Below the pieces are notes generated by a model. The model had not been told where the DNA came from. It made no database searches and saw only the letters and a list, made by a program, of their open reading frames with translations. From NCBI GenBank assembly GCA_900770225.1, contig CAAGJU010000138.1, forward strand, positions 1 to 33,377: a stretch of 33,377 nt of DNA, read 5' to 3'. Positions 22,338-30,152 of this stretch are shown piece after piece. The DNA is from Lachnospiraceae bacterium. GTDB taxonomy: Bacteria; Bacillota; Clostridia; Lachnospirales; Lachnospiraceae. The first letter of the stretch is position 1; every line of letters begins with the position of its first letter. The position numbers and the translations under genes are program-made.

Positions 22338-23303
22338 TCAGTTCTGAAGAATTCTTGTCAGTTTTTCCTGTAGCTGGGACAACGCTTTGCGCTCATATGG
22401 AGTAAGCGTTCTGCCGTTGGCAACTTCATAATCAATATCGTCAAACTTCTTAATTAAAGATTTCACAGTTGTTACTGGCTTTTTGCCGTCAGAGGAATAG
22501 CGCTCATACGCTACGCTGATTGAAAGTCTGTCCGGATCGCCTGATGGAAGATGAATGCGCCGTACAAGATCCTGTGCTTTTTCATCGGCAGCAGCGCGAT
22601 CACGAAGGAACAGATATTTGCGGCAACGCGCTGCTGACCATTGATCATATTTCTGGTCTGCGATCATTTGAGCGATAAACTCCGACTTGTTGATTTTCTT
22701 GGATCTGCGTTGAATGGAATCGCGGTTCGCTTCCTGAAGTTCCAGCGCTTTAATCTGATCGGCGGAATTCTTCTCTATTCTTTCAATCAGATAGTCGACG
22801 TATTGAAGAGTGTCATCATAAGAGATCTGGCGCGCTTGGAAATTGGAATCGAGATACATTCCTTTTTCCGTTTCCTCAGAAATATACTTCTCACCCTTAG
22901 CGAGAAGATCCGGATTGGCAGTTACGATATACGCACGCGCAGCAATCGTTTTATATCTTGGATCATCTGGGAACTTTTTGTTCAGATATTGGTAGGCTTT
23001 GAATCTTCTATGGCCTGCGGAGATTGTATAGATTCCGGAATGATCATCGTCTCTCTGCCATACGGTAATCGGCTCGATCAATCCGAAGTCCGCAATGGAA
23101 TCCGCAAGTGATTCGACATTTGTCATCTGGAATGTATTCTCGTCACGCTCCCGGATCGATGTGAGCAGTATTTCTACTTCCGGGATTTTGGGTAGCATAG
23201 TGACAGGCCGCTCACCACCGGAGAATATTGCAGCTGCTTCACCTGGATTCTTTCTGTTTTCCGGCGGTTTCTTCGTTAACGCTTGGAATTTAACTGTCGG
23301 CAT
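22338..23303 (-). CDS. parB: ParB partition protein
   Basis: A 321-residue centromere-binding protein. Features in order: ESLADSIADFGLIEPITVW (about residues 64-82), IYTISAGHRRFKAYQYLN (about 90-107; GHRR is the CTP-binding box), then an HTH-type region (KINKSEFIAQMIADQKYDQWSAARCRKYLFL). It would bind parS sites, load as a CTP clamp and stimulate ParA. The start at 23303 has AGAGGAG. It lies 2 bases after parA. The nearest candidate parS sites are at 24731-24832. Confidence 0.9.
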   Translation of the reverse strand: MPTVKFQALTKKPPENRKNPGEAAAIFSGGERPVTMLPKIPEVEILLTSIRERDENTFQMTNVESLADSIADFGLIEPITVWQRDDDHSGIYTISAGHRRFKAYQYLNKKFPDDPRYKTIAARAYIVTANPDLLAKGEKYISEETEKGMYLDSNFQARQISYDDTLQYVDYLIERIEKNSADQIKALELQEANRDSIQRRSKKINKSEFIAQMIADQKYDQWSAARCRKYLFLRDRAAADEKAQDLVRRIHLPSGDPDRLSISVAYERYSSDGKKPVTTVKSLIKKFDDIDYEVANGRTLTPYERKALSQLQEKLTRILQN

Positions 23304-23305
23304 AA

Positions 23306-24232
23306 TTAATTCTCCTCTTCATCCGGTTCGCGCAGATGGCCATGCTCTGTGTAATAGATAATCTCGCCTGCAAGGTTATAGTATGCCTGCGCCGCTTTTT
23401 TATTTACCTGGGCATATAGCAGATTGCTTGCATTAGCCTTCTTTACATCCGAGCTCTCGGGTATTCTTGTGGCAAAAGCACGAACAGGGTAGAACTCGCT
23501 AAGGTAATCACTGAGTGCTCGATCTATGGTTCTGCGCTCGGAATAAAGGCTGAGGATGATGCCGATGATACCATGATGGACTTCATTCTCTCCTTTGAAT
23601 CCTCGCTGTACGGAATTGACTGCAGCGATCAAGGAACTGAGGCCGCGGAATGACATAATATCGAGATTGGTAACCAGACATACGCCGGCTGTTGCTGCGC
23701 GGATGCCGTTCATTGATAACGATCCGAGCGCAGGCGGAGTGTCAATCACTACGAAATCGTAATCTTTGTTTTGACATATTGTTTCGATAATATCGTGCAG
23801 GTAGCCATTGTAAATCATGTGCCCTGAAGCGGATCCGTAGATCCCCATTTTCAATTCTGTGATTGAAAGATTAATGGATGACGGAATAAGATCAAAGCCA
23901 TATGGAATTTCTGCATCCGTCCATTTCATTTTGTTTTTTTCATCTCTGACACGAGTCACATAAGTAGGGGTGTAAATATAATTCTTGATTTCATCCCATG
24001 TTGGACGGTTGGTGATGTTTTCTACATAAGGATCAAGCAACTCATCAATAGATCGTGTATCATCCGATGTGGCATCTACTCCAAGATCGAGTGTTGCACT
24101 CGCTTGCGAGTCAAAGTCAATTAATAGGACTTTCTTGTTGTAATAATTAGAAAGTGCATAAGCAATATTTAGGCTCGAGGTGGTCTTGGCCACACCACCT
24201 TTTTGATTGGCAAGACAGATTACGTTCGTCAT
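23306..24232 (-). CDS. parA: ParA partition ATPase
   Basis: A 308-residue Walker-type ATPase that segregates the element with ParB. The deviant Walker A is KGGVAKTT (residues 11-18), the A' motif is DFDSQ (39-43), and Walker B is DFVVIDTPP (about 158-166). Unlike large plasmid ParA proteins it has no N-terminal HTH extension; a separate HTH protein is encoded immediately upstream and overlaps by 4 bases. The presence of a partition pair argues that the element is maintained as a replicon outside the chromosome at some stage. Confidence 0.95.
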   Translation of the reverse strand: MTNVICLANQKGGVAKTTSSLNIAYALSNYYNKKVLLIDFDSQASATLDLGVDATSDDTRSIDELLDPYVENITNRPTWDEIKNYIYTPTYVTRVRDEKNKMKWTDAEIPYGFDLIPSSINLSITELKMGIYGSASGHMIYNGYLHDIIETICQNKDYDFVVIDTPPALGSLSMNGIRAATAGVCLVTNLDIMSFRGLSSLIAAVNSVQRGFKGENEVHHGIIGIILSLYSERRTIDRALSDYLSEFYPVRAFATRIPESSDVKKANASNLLYAQVNKKAAQAYYNLAGEIIYYTEHGHLREPDEEEN

Positions 24233-24675
24233 TCGCTTTCCTCCATATCCTTCTTAATCAAATACTCGATATACATATTGATCGTTGCATTATCGCCAAA
24301 CAGCACATCGGCACGTTCGCTGATTCGCTGCTCTAATTGCTCTACTGTCATGTCTTTCTTGAAATGACGTGGGTTCAATCGAAAGCCTCGCTGCAGATAT
24401 CGCCGGGAAGAATTGATATTCTTCAGTTCTGCTCGTGAATAATCTAGTATCTCGCGCAGCCGATCATCTGATATGTCGTAGCCAAATGCGTCCATTATTT
24501 GCCGCGCTTTCTCAAATGGTGGGACTACTTCAAACTTCTTATAGGACATTAAGGTTGTGTATTTGATCGGATATCCTTGCTCACCAAGCTGGTCAGACAA
24601 CTCCTTTACAGTTCTAAAATCGCTCTCGTCATAAAGCTGGGTCATCAATACGGAGAAGGTAATATTGCTGTTCAT
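24229..24675 (-). CDS. Helix-turn-helix regulator of the partition operon
   Basis: A 148-residue protein with an N-terminal Cro/CI-like helix-turn-helix: RTVKELSDQLGEQGYPIKYTTLMSYKKFEVVPPFEKARQIMDAFGYDIS-type layout (about residues 20-68). The C-terminal half is basic, then acidic (IEYLIKKDMEESE). It is coupled to parA by ATGA. The start at 24675 has no ribosome binding site; a TATAGT ends seven bases before it, so the mRNA may be leaderless; a longer form from 24702 would start inside the promoter. It probably binds the repeats at 24731-24832 and autoregulates the operon. Confidence 0.72.
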   Translation of the reverse strand: MNSNITFSVLMTQLYDESDFRTVKELSDQLGEQGYPIKYTTLMSYKKFEVVPPFEKARQIMDAFGYDISDDRLREILDYSRAELKNINSSRRYLQRGFRLNPRHFKKDMTVEQLEQRISERADVLFGDNATINMYIEYLIKKDMEESE

Positions 24676-24730
24676 GGCTTTACTATACAATAAGAACTGC
24701 ATAAACAGTGCAAGAAAATTGATGAATTTT

Positions 24731-24757
24731 GCTTATTTGTTCGCCCCGAACATTTAA
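24731..24757 (+). repeat. parS-like repeat A
   Basis: The 27-base GCTTATTTGTTCG-C-CCCGAACATTTAAG unit contains TGTTCG/CGAACA inverted arms and extends to near-symmetry at both ends. It lies just upstream of the HTH-parA-parB promoter. An almost identical copy follows 75 bases on. Candidate centromere or operator. Confidence 0.6.
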
Positions 24758-24805
24758 GAGGGCGCTTTCCAGAGGGTGTGAAACTGCCAAATAAAAATCA
24801 AAGAC

Positions 24806-24832
24806 GCTTATTTGTTCGGCCCGAACATTTAA
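24806..24832 (+). repeat. parS-like repeat B
   Basis: This second copy differs from repeat A at one central base, which makes the core TGTTCGG-C-CCGAACA a perfect 15-bp palindrome. Spacing of 75 bases (about seven helical turns) puts both copies on the same face of the DNA. The 210 bases further on hold only an 8-bp CGGGACGG/CCGTCCCG hairpin (24977-24995) and the terminator at 25011-25037. Confidence 0.6.
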
Positions 24833-25010
24833 GGGAGGACACCCGGATCTAGCCGGACGTTATCATAAAACGGCATTATTACCCGAAAAATTAGAGAAGC
24901 AAAGGCAGATTCGAGGCAAAGGATACATAGTTTAGTTTGCTGTGAAACAAATTTGCCTGCATATTGGCGTTTTGGTCGGGACGGTATCCGTCCCGGACGG
25001 CCCGAAGCCA

Positions 25011-25037
25011 CAAAAAAAGCGCCCCAGAAGGGACGCT
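25011..25037 (-). terminator. Terminator of the AAA+ ATPase gene
   Basis: On the minus strand AGCGTCCC-TTCT-GGGGCGCT is followed by TTTTTTT, directly after the stop at 25043. Confidence 0.85.
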
Positions 25038-25042
25038 ATGAC

Positions 25043-26647
25043 TTAGCAGTCGACGATGCTGATAAGCGCCTGCATGAGCGTCGGACGTTCATCCGATGTG
25101 CAGACGTTGATCACGGCATCTTCCAGCTCTTCCGCAAGGGAGGTGTCTGTGCCGTATTCGGCGACACAGGTCAGCGCAGATACAATGCCTCGAATGTTGA
25201 GACACTGATCTGTCGTGACGCCCACCCCGGCATTATCACCGAAACTGCTGCTGCCCTGACCAAGTACCATCATTTTGCAAGCGTCATAAAACTTGCTTGC
25301 AGACTTGAAGTACTTTTCGTCAGGCATGGCGCATGTCAGATGCTTCTTCTTGATCTCGCCTTTAACAGCGGAATGAAGAATTCCCGACACACTTTCCGGC
25401 TGTGCCATGACGAAGCAGCGGAAACGAGACATTGTAGCCTCATTTTGATCCTCGGCACCGGCGTAACCATCATTCTGAGTTGCCATCAGGATGAAATGGT
25501 CAGAAATCGGAACCGGTCCGTACCCCGGCACATCGAACTCATGCGTGGAGCCATCACCAAGCGGATTAATGAATCCGGAATACAGGTTAGAATCACCCAT
25601 ATTGAACTCGTCAATCAGGTAAATGCCGCCATGAACCATGCAGTTCACAATAGCCTTTACCTCATGTACAATGTGCACGCTTGCAGCCTGCGCTGACAGC
25701 TTGTCAAACATCGCCTTGGTAAGCAATGCTTCCTTCTCGGCATCGGACAGCGGACCAGTCAGCCCGGTCGCCTGATGCTTTGCGAGGATAATATCAGCGT
25801 TCGCCAGCATGCGTGTATCGATCTTATCGAGCGCGTCGGATGCGCTGTTGTCGGTGACCTGGCTTCCGAAGATGTCCATAGCGTCGGTCTGGCGCGTGAT
25901 GACCACCTCGGCCTTCGGCAGCATCAGCAGCCATGCAATGCTGTTGATACATGTGTCCTTGCCGGTAGCCTTAGGCCCGCGCAGCAGGCACATGTAGCCA
26001 AGCATCGCCTTGTGCACGATGCGCGCTACGACACCGTTGCGCCCAGCATCAGATGCCTTGGAAAGCGCCGGATCAATGTAATCTGTAGGGCGCTCACCGG
26101 TATAACCCGGGCGCCAATACTTGATCACCTTTACCATGGTGCCTTCGTTGAAGCGATTCTGCATCATGTAATCGATGCGCGCTTTCGCTTCAGCGTCAGT
26201 AGTGATGCCAGCGCTTACCGCTTCCTTGGCCGCGTCTTCCACGGGCTTCGGTACTTCGGTGCTAGCGCCATCGGAAACAGGCGCTTTCTTAGCGGTAGAA
26301 TCCTCAGCGCTGAGAACGACGTCGTAGACATCATCCTTGAGCGCCGTAAGCTCTACCGTCAGGCGCTTAGCCTTGGCGAGCTTCTTGAATTCCACCTTCT
26401 GCATCTTGTCTGCGGAAAGCGTGGCACCGTCCTCGGTCTTGATCTTATTGATTGCAATCGCGCAGATAGCGTTCTCAACCGTAGGATCATCGATGCAGAC
26501 GGCGAGAAAGTTGGAACCAAGCAACTTTTCATCCGAAAGGACGAGGCGCGCCTGAAGCGTACCAGCCTCGAACAGTTGCTTCCCAGTCGCGAACGCGCCA
26601 CAACCGTCGTTATAAGACGGTTCCGAAGATGCATAGTATTTTGCCAT
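25043..26647 (-). CDS. MoxR-type AAA+ ATPase
   Basis: A 534-residue protein. Residues ~1-200 are a variable N-terminal region with a Lys/Ala/Pro-rich linker. The ATPase core follows: Walker A LRGPKATGKDT (about 225-235), Walker B GIYLIDEFNM (about 340-349), sensor-1 ILMATQND (about 377-384) and the Arg finger in NEATMSRFR (about 393-401). This MoxR/CbbQ class remodels protein complexes, usually with a VWA-domain partner, which is not seen here. The start at 26647 has GGAGG nine bases upstream. Relatives occur in large phages and plasmids. Downstream role here is unknown. Confidence 0.85.
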   Translation of the reverse strand: MAKYYASSEPSYNDGCGAFATGKQLFEAGTLQARLVLSDEKLLGSNFLAVCIDDPTVENAICAIAINKIKTEDGATLSADKMQKVEFKKLAKAKRLTVELTALKDDVYDVVLSAEDSTAKKAPVSDGASTEVPKPVEDAAKEAVSAGITTDAEAKARIDYMMQNRFNEGTMVKVIKYWRPGYTGERPTDYIDPALSKASDAGRNGVVARIVHKAMLGYMCLLRGPKATGKDTCINSIAWLLMLPKAEVVITRQTDAMDIFGSQVTDNSASDALDKIDTRMLANADIILAKHQATGLTGPLSDAEKEALLTKAMFDKLSAQAASVHIVHEVKAIVNCMVHGGIYLIDEFNMGDSNLYSGFINPLGDGSTHEFDVPGYGPVPISDHFILMATQNDGYAGAEDQNEATMSRFRCFVMAQPESVSGILHSAVKGEIKKKHLTCAMPDEKYFKSASKFYDACKMMVLGQGSSSFGDNAGVGVTTDQCLNIRGIVSALTCVAEYGTDTSLAEELEDAVINVCTSDERPTLMQALISIVDC

Positions 26648-26680
26648 AGTGTAAATTCCTCCATTTTTTATTTTTTACGC

Positions 26681-26711
26681 AAAAGTAAGCGCATCTTATT
26701 CGGATGCGCTT
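26681..26711 (-). terminator. Terminator between the ATPase gene and the small paralogue
   Basis: On the minus strand AAGCGCATC (26711-26703) pairs with GATGCGCTT (26695-26687), followed by ACTTTTGCG. The U-tract is short, so some read-through into the ATPase gene is likely. Confidence 0.6.
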
Positions 26712-26741
26712 AGTGAGATGCTGCAAGTGACGCGACGCTGC

Positions 26742-27104
26742 TTACACAAGCTGGACGTCAATCGTGAGATGTCCAGCTGAGTATAAGCGCCAAACAGTCA
26801 ACTGAACGTCCCTCTTGTACTTGGAACTCCAGCGCCGTAGGATCCACGCATCATCAATCTGACGTGCTTCCCCATGTTTCAGCCCTAAGTGCGCTGGCTC
26901 GAAGTAGGAGACCTCGGGATCGTTAATCACAAATTCCACAAGATCGCGCATTTCATCGATTCCGTAGCTCTCGACAAGCGCATCTGAGGAACCCTTGCCA
27001 TAGCGCTCACTACCGGTTTCGACGCCGTCTAACAGATATGCATCAGTCATAACGGCATCGCGGAGAGATTTCATCTCTGCACTTTTAATTTTTGTATTTC
27101 GCAT
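26742..27104 (-). CDS. Small protein of unknown function, paralogue of the gene at 27977
   Basis: A 120-residue protein. It shares a common core with the protein at 27977-28351: MLDGV/LLDGVE near residue 24, a DxxxLVEFVINDPEVSYFEPA segment (about 55-76), DDAWILRRWSSKYKR (about 88-102) and a final LTVWRLYSAGHLTIDV. This shows a duplication within the element. The two Trp residues and the WxLYS end are conserved between copies. The start at 27104 has AAAGGAGG. Its function is not recognised. It is divergent from the gene at 27189. Confidence 0.65.
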   Translation of the reverse strand: MRNTKIKSAEMKSLRDAVMTDAYLLDGVETGSERYGKGSSDALVESYGIDEMRDLVEFVINDPEVSYFEPAHLGLKHGEARQIDDAWILRRWSSKYKRDVQLTVWRLYSAGHLTIDVQLV

Positions 27105-27188
27105 TTCTTCCTCCTTTTTGATTATGCGAATTGTATATTTGCACATGTAGTGAGATCTTCTTCTTAGAAAACGAAAGAGAGACACGCC

Positions 27189-27557
27189 ATGGCAAATCTG
27201 AAAATCACGCTCGGTAACAACGGTAAAACAGCAACGTTTCGCATGCTTTCCAAATACGCTGCAGACCCAGCAAAGTATCAAACAAAGCTGGATCAGTATG
27301 CGCATGTATTTGCATCGAACATTGCCAAGCAAACCGCTGTCGGTGAAGAAGATATTCTGAATAACATAAAGGTCATTTCTTCAGAACCGTGCGAGCCAAT
27401 CGAATTCATCGTTTTCACGAATGAAACAGATGGTCGCGAAGAGCGTGTGGCAAATCTGTTGCCTAGCGCACTGGATGACTATTCAAGAATCGAAAGAGCC
27501 AAGCAGATGCTGGAAAACAAATTTGGTGGTGGATGGAACTTTGTGCGCTTTGAATAA
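27189..27557 (+). CDS. Protein of unknown function
   Basis: A 122-residue soluble protein (MANLKITLGNNGKTATFRMLSKYAADPAKYQ...) ending in KFGGGWNFVRFE. It is mixed alpha/beta with no recognised motif. It begins behind a modest GAAAGAGAG and is read divergently from the 26742-27104 gene across an 84-base AT-rich gap. No family known to me. Confidence 0.55.
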   Translation: MANLKITLGNNGKTATFRMLSKYAADPAKYQTKLDQYAHVFASNIAKQTAVGEEDILNNIKVISSEPCEPIEFIVFTNETDGREERVANLLPSALDDYSRIERAKQMLENKFGGGWNFVRFE

Positions 27558-27587
27558 TAATTTGCGCCAAAAATGTCGCTTTGCAAA

Positions 27588-27616
27588 TTGCAAAATTGCA
27601 CACCAAGTGCTATTAT
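27588..27616 (+). promoter_or_regulatory. Promoter of the 27648 gene
   Basis: TTGCAA (27588-27593), a 17-base spacer and TATTAT (27611-27616), with TGC in front making an extended -10. GCAC-caa-GTGC inverted arms lie within the spacer. The start would be near 27623. Confidence 0.65.
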
Positions 27617-27647
27617 CTCCTTGTAAAGAAACCGAGGAGGTAACGCT

Positions 27648-27980
27648 ATGGGCACAAATGACATCAAAGTTCCAGTCACATACAAAGGCCAAGTAATGAA
27701 CGTTCTCGTGGGTCGCAAAATGATGGACTCAGAGGAGCACTATTACAATCGCCTTCACATGGTCGGGCGCAACTTCGCACGCAGTATCGTCTTCCGTGAA
27801 TGGCTTGAAAAAGGCAAAATCACGGAAAATGATCTCAGTGTTAACGAAGCGGGCCGCCGGTGCTTCGAATTCACACCAGCAACGCCAAAGGCTCTCAGCG
27901 ATGAGCTTGAGGCTGAGACGGACAAGCTGGCAGCCAGTATCTCCTATCCAACATACGAAGAAACGATGTCCACTCTCTAA
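27648..27980 (+). CDS. Protein of unknown function
   Basis: A 110-residue soluble protein (MGTNDIKVPVTYKGQVMNVLVGRKMMDSEEHYYNR...). It has a strong ribosome binding site (GAGGAGG) and its own extended -10 promoter, which suggests high expression. It meets the paralogue gene at 27977 tail to tail, with the stop codons overlapping by 4 bases. No motif recognised. Confidence 0.6.
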   Translation: MGTNDIKVPVTYKGQVMNVLVGRKMMDSEEHYYNRLHMVGRNFARSIVFREWLEKGKITENDLSVNEAGRRCFEFTPATPKALSDELEAETDKLAASISYPTYEETMSTL

Positions 27981-28351
27981 TAAGGGTGGACATCTGCTGT
28001 TCTACGTGCATCGGAATACAGATACCAGACCTTGAGATACGCCCGGCAGCCATACTTTGGCGACCAGCGCTTCAAGACCCAGGCATCTGTTTCGAAGCCA
28101 AAAGAACCGTCGTGACGCTGACGGTCCTGTGCCGGAGAGAAAAACGCCTCATCCGGTGCTGTGATGATGAATTCGATGAGTTCCATAGCATCATCGATGC
28201 TGGTGGCATCCACGAATTCCGCGGTTTTCCCGTTCCCGTAAACATCATCGGGATCGAGAGAATCAACGCCATCCAGCATAATCGCGTTACGCTGACATGC
28301 GTTGCGCAGGACTGCCAGTTCCTCGACAGTCATTCTTCTTTTCTTTGCCAT
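27977..28351 (-). CDS. Small protein of unknown function, paralogue of the gene at 26742
   Basis: A 124-residue protein. From about residue 16 on it aligns with the 26742-27104 protein: RNACQRNAIMLDGVDS, then DAMELIEFIITAPDEAFFSPA, then DAWVLKRWSPKYGCRAYLKVWYLYS and a closing DVHPY. The basic start MAKKRRMTVEEL is unique to this copy. AAAGGAG precedes the ATG at 28351. The pair flanks two plus-strand genes, so the duplication is inverted relative to neither: both copies are on the minus strand. Function unknown. Confidence 0.65.
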   Translation of the reverse strand: MAKKRRMTVEELAVLRNACQRNAIMLDGVDSLDPDDVYGNGKTAEFVDATSIDDAMELIEFIITAPDEAFFSPAQDRQRHDGSFGFETDAWVLKRWSPKYGCRAYLKVWYLYSDARRTADVHPY

Positions 28352-28711
28352 AAAAATCTCCTTTCTTTTTTCGGCAAAAAACTTCCCGACTTACGATCCC
28401 TGCGATCCCTCGCAGCATTCTTGGGTACGGATTAAATTGTGATGAAATAAAAAAGAAGACATTTCTTCTTTCTCTGAAAAACAGGACGCTGTCAGGGCGT
28501 CGCGCATGTGGCGCAGGAAAAAGAAATATCTTCTTTTCATATTATAGCCAGAAAATTGCGTTTCGCATAGCGCACTAGCAATAATACCAGCTTCAATGAC
28601 ATATAAAACACTATATAAAATAGCTTGAAAAAAGAAATAATTAGCATTCATGTCTAGTGCAAACTCATTCGACAAACCGTATAATGTAAATGCCGAAGGG
28701 AGGATACTAAC
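28352..28711. other. 360-base intergenic stretch between divergent genes
   Basis: It contains a candidate minus-strand small RNA (28445-28534), a short tandem CGATCCCTGCGATCCC near 28396-28411, and a TATAAT near 28681 that would serve the ParB-like gene at 28712. The rest is AT-rich with no ORF that has a binding site. Confidence 0.5.
28445..28534 (-). ncRNA. Candidate small RNA 3 (~90 nt)
   Basis: The minus strand reads GGCTATAATATG (TATAAT 28546-28541), giving a start near 28534. The RNA holds a GACGC/GCGTC hairpin and ends in an 8-bp AAAGAAGA-AATG-TCTTCTTT stem followed by TTTTTTATTTC (28471-28445). The 5' end, AAAAGAAGATATTTCTTTT, can pair with itself or compete with the terminator. The -35 is poor. 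No protein gene lies between start and terminator. Confidence 0.45.
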
Positions 28712-29575
28712 ATGGAAAACACAACCACTGTACACGCTTCTCGTGGAACGCTTATGAACATCCCGCTTGGGGAAATCGTAGACAATCCGAGGAACCGCCG
28801 CGACATTGATTCCGGTTCTGTAGCACTCGCATGGAACATCAAGGAGCGCGGGCTGATCACTCCGCTCACCGTTTATAAGGGTGATGACGGGAAGTACACG
28901 ATCTTGTCTGGACACCGTCGTCATCATGCGCTGATGGATAACGGAGATCCGGACGACTATCCGGTACCGTGCTATGTGGTTCCGTGTCCGGAATCGGAAT
29001 TTGAGGAGGAATCAATGCTGTCATCTGGCAACCATCACCGCTATACGCCTGAGCAGATTCAGAATGAAGTTCTGCTTGCTGCGCAGACATGGAGCGGAAC
29101 GATCGATGAAGCAAAGGGCAAGGCGCTGACCGCCGAGGAAAAGGCGGATCTTACCAAGCACTACAGGGAGCAGTTCATTGAAGAGCACAAGAACGATGAC
29201 CGCTATCAGGCAAATCCGGCGAAGTTTATGGACGGATACTTCCGCGCGAAGCTGGAATATATCCGCGATGTTACTGGATTGACCATGAGCAACACCACGG
29301 TCAAGGATGTACTGCGGAAGGCACTGTCTGCGGATGAACAGATCAAGGATCCGGCAGACATCCAGACGCAGGCAATGCTCGATGCGGCGGAAGATTCCGT
29401 AAGCGAAGAGAAGCCGAAGAAAATGAAGACGATCACCGACAAGCATATTAAGAAGGAAGCGAAGAAGTTCCTGGATATGCTGGAAGTCGCAACGATCGAA
29501 GACCCGCTGCGCGCGGGATTGTGCGATGAGCTGAAGCAGAATCTGGAGAATCTGCTGGCAGCTTACGCTGATTAA
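28712..29575 (+). CDS. ParB/Srx-fold protein (third in the window)
   Basis: A 287-residue protein. The N-terminal ~90 residues are a ParB-like domain: IPLGEIVDNPRNRRD, NIKERGLITPLTVY, KYTILSGHRRHHALMD (GHRR box near residues 67-70). The rest is helical and ends in a Lys/Glu-rich region (EEKPKKMKTITDKHIKKEAKKFLDML). No HTH typical of true ParB is clear, so it may be a regulator or a nuclease-like family member. The start at 28712 has GGGAGG, and TATAAT lies about 30 bases upstream. It heads a three-gene plus-strand operon with 29592 and 30153. Confidence 0.78.
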   Translation: MENTTTVHASRGTLMNIPLGEIVDNPRNRRDIDSGSVALAWNIKERGLITPLTVYKGDDGKYTILSGHRRHHALMDNGDPDDYPVPCYVVPCPESEFEEESMLSSGNHHRYTPEQIQNEVLLAAQTWSGTIDEAKGKALTAEEKADLTKHYREQFIEEHKNDDRYQANPAKFMDGYFRAKLEYIRDVTGLTMSNTTVKDVLRKALSADEQIKDPADIQTQAMLDAAEDSVSEEKPKKMKTITDKHIKKEAKKFLDMLEVATIEDPLRAGLCDELKQNLENLLAAYAD

Positions 29576-29591
29576 TAAAAGGAGAGAAGAA

Positions 29592-30137
29592 ATGGCTAAC
29601 AAAACCAAGAAGACGTTTGCTGAGCGCAGCGCGGAAACGTGGCTGACTGTATTTCAGACATTAGGGCAGAAGAAGGTAGTTGAACTGATGCTTGCCGATG
29701 AGGATGAAGGCGCACATTATCGGTTCTACATCAACGAAAAGAAGGAAACCGTAGTGCTGCTGTCTGAGTTCGGTGGACGCGAGATCGTAAAGCCGTATCA
29801 TGGCGCTGACGCAGCAAATGATGACAAATTTGATGTATACACGGGCGTGATGATGGCACTGTGGAAGGCGCTGACGGAAGTGCCGACCTACAAAGTTCAT
29901 CAGCTTATCGCAGAGATCGCACCGGCTGAATGCGCAGATGCTGCTGCTACGAATCTGATCATCAAGCTTGTAGAAGATGTCACCGGCCTTAAGAAGGAGT
30001 ACATCCTTGCTGAATATGCCAAGGCAAAGGAAACCAACCCGAAGAATCCGTGCATGGAAGTTTCGTTTTTCCTGAAAGGAAACGAACTTCTTGGTCTTGC
30101 AAATACATATTTCGATTCATTTTCAAAGCAGAGATAG
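29592..30137 (+). CDS. Protein of unknown function
   Basis: A 181-residue soluble, helical protein (MANKTKKTFAERSAETWLTVFQTLGQ...). The middle contains KPYHGADAANDDKFDVYTGVMMALWKAL and the end FLKGNELLGLANTYFDSFSKQR. No motif recognised. It starts behind AGGAGAG, 16 bases after the ParB-fold gene, and belongs to the same transcript. Confidence 0.6.
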   Translation: MANKTKKTFAERSAETWLTVFQTLGQKKVVELMLADEDEGAHYRFYINEKKETVVLLSEFGGREIVKPYHGADAANDDKFDVYTGVMMALWKALTEVPTYKVHQLIAEIAPAECADAAATNLIIKLVEDVTGLKKEYILAEYAKAKETNPKNPCMEVSFFLKGNELLGLANTYFDSFSKQR

Positions 30138-30152
30138 GAAGGAGGAAGACAT

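Noticed and set aside
25775..26713. 312-residue open frame on the plus strand
   Set aside because: Antisense to the MoxR ATPase; Arg/His/Leu-rich shadow composition and no start signal.
28391..28927. 178-residue minus-strand frame
   Set aside because: It runs antisense into the ParB-fold gene and across small RNA 3; no ribosome binding site and no recognisable domain.
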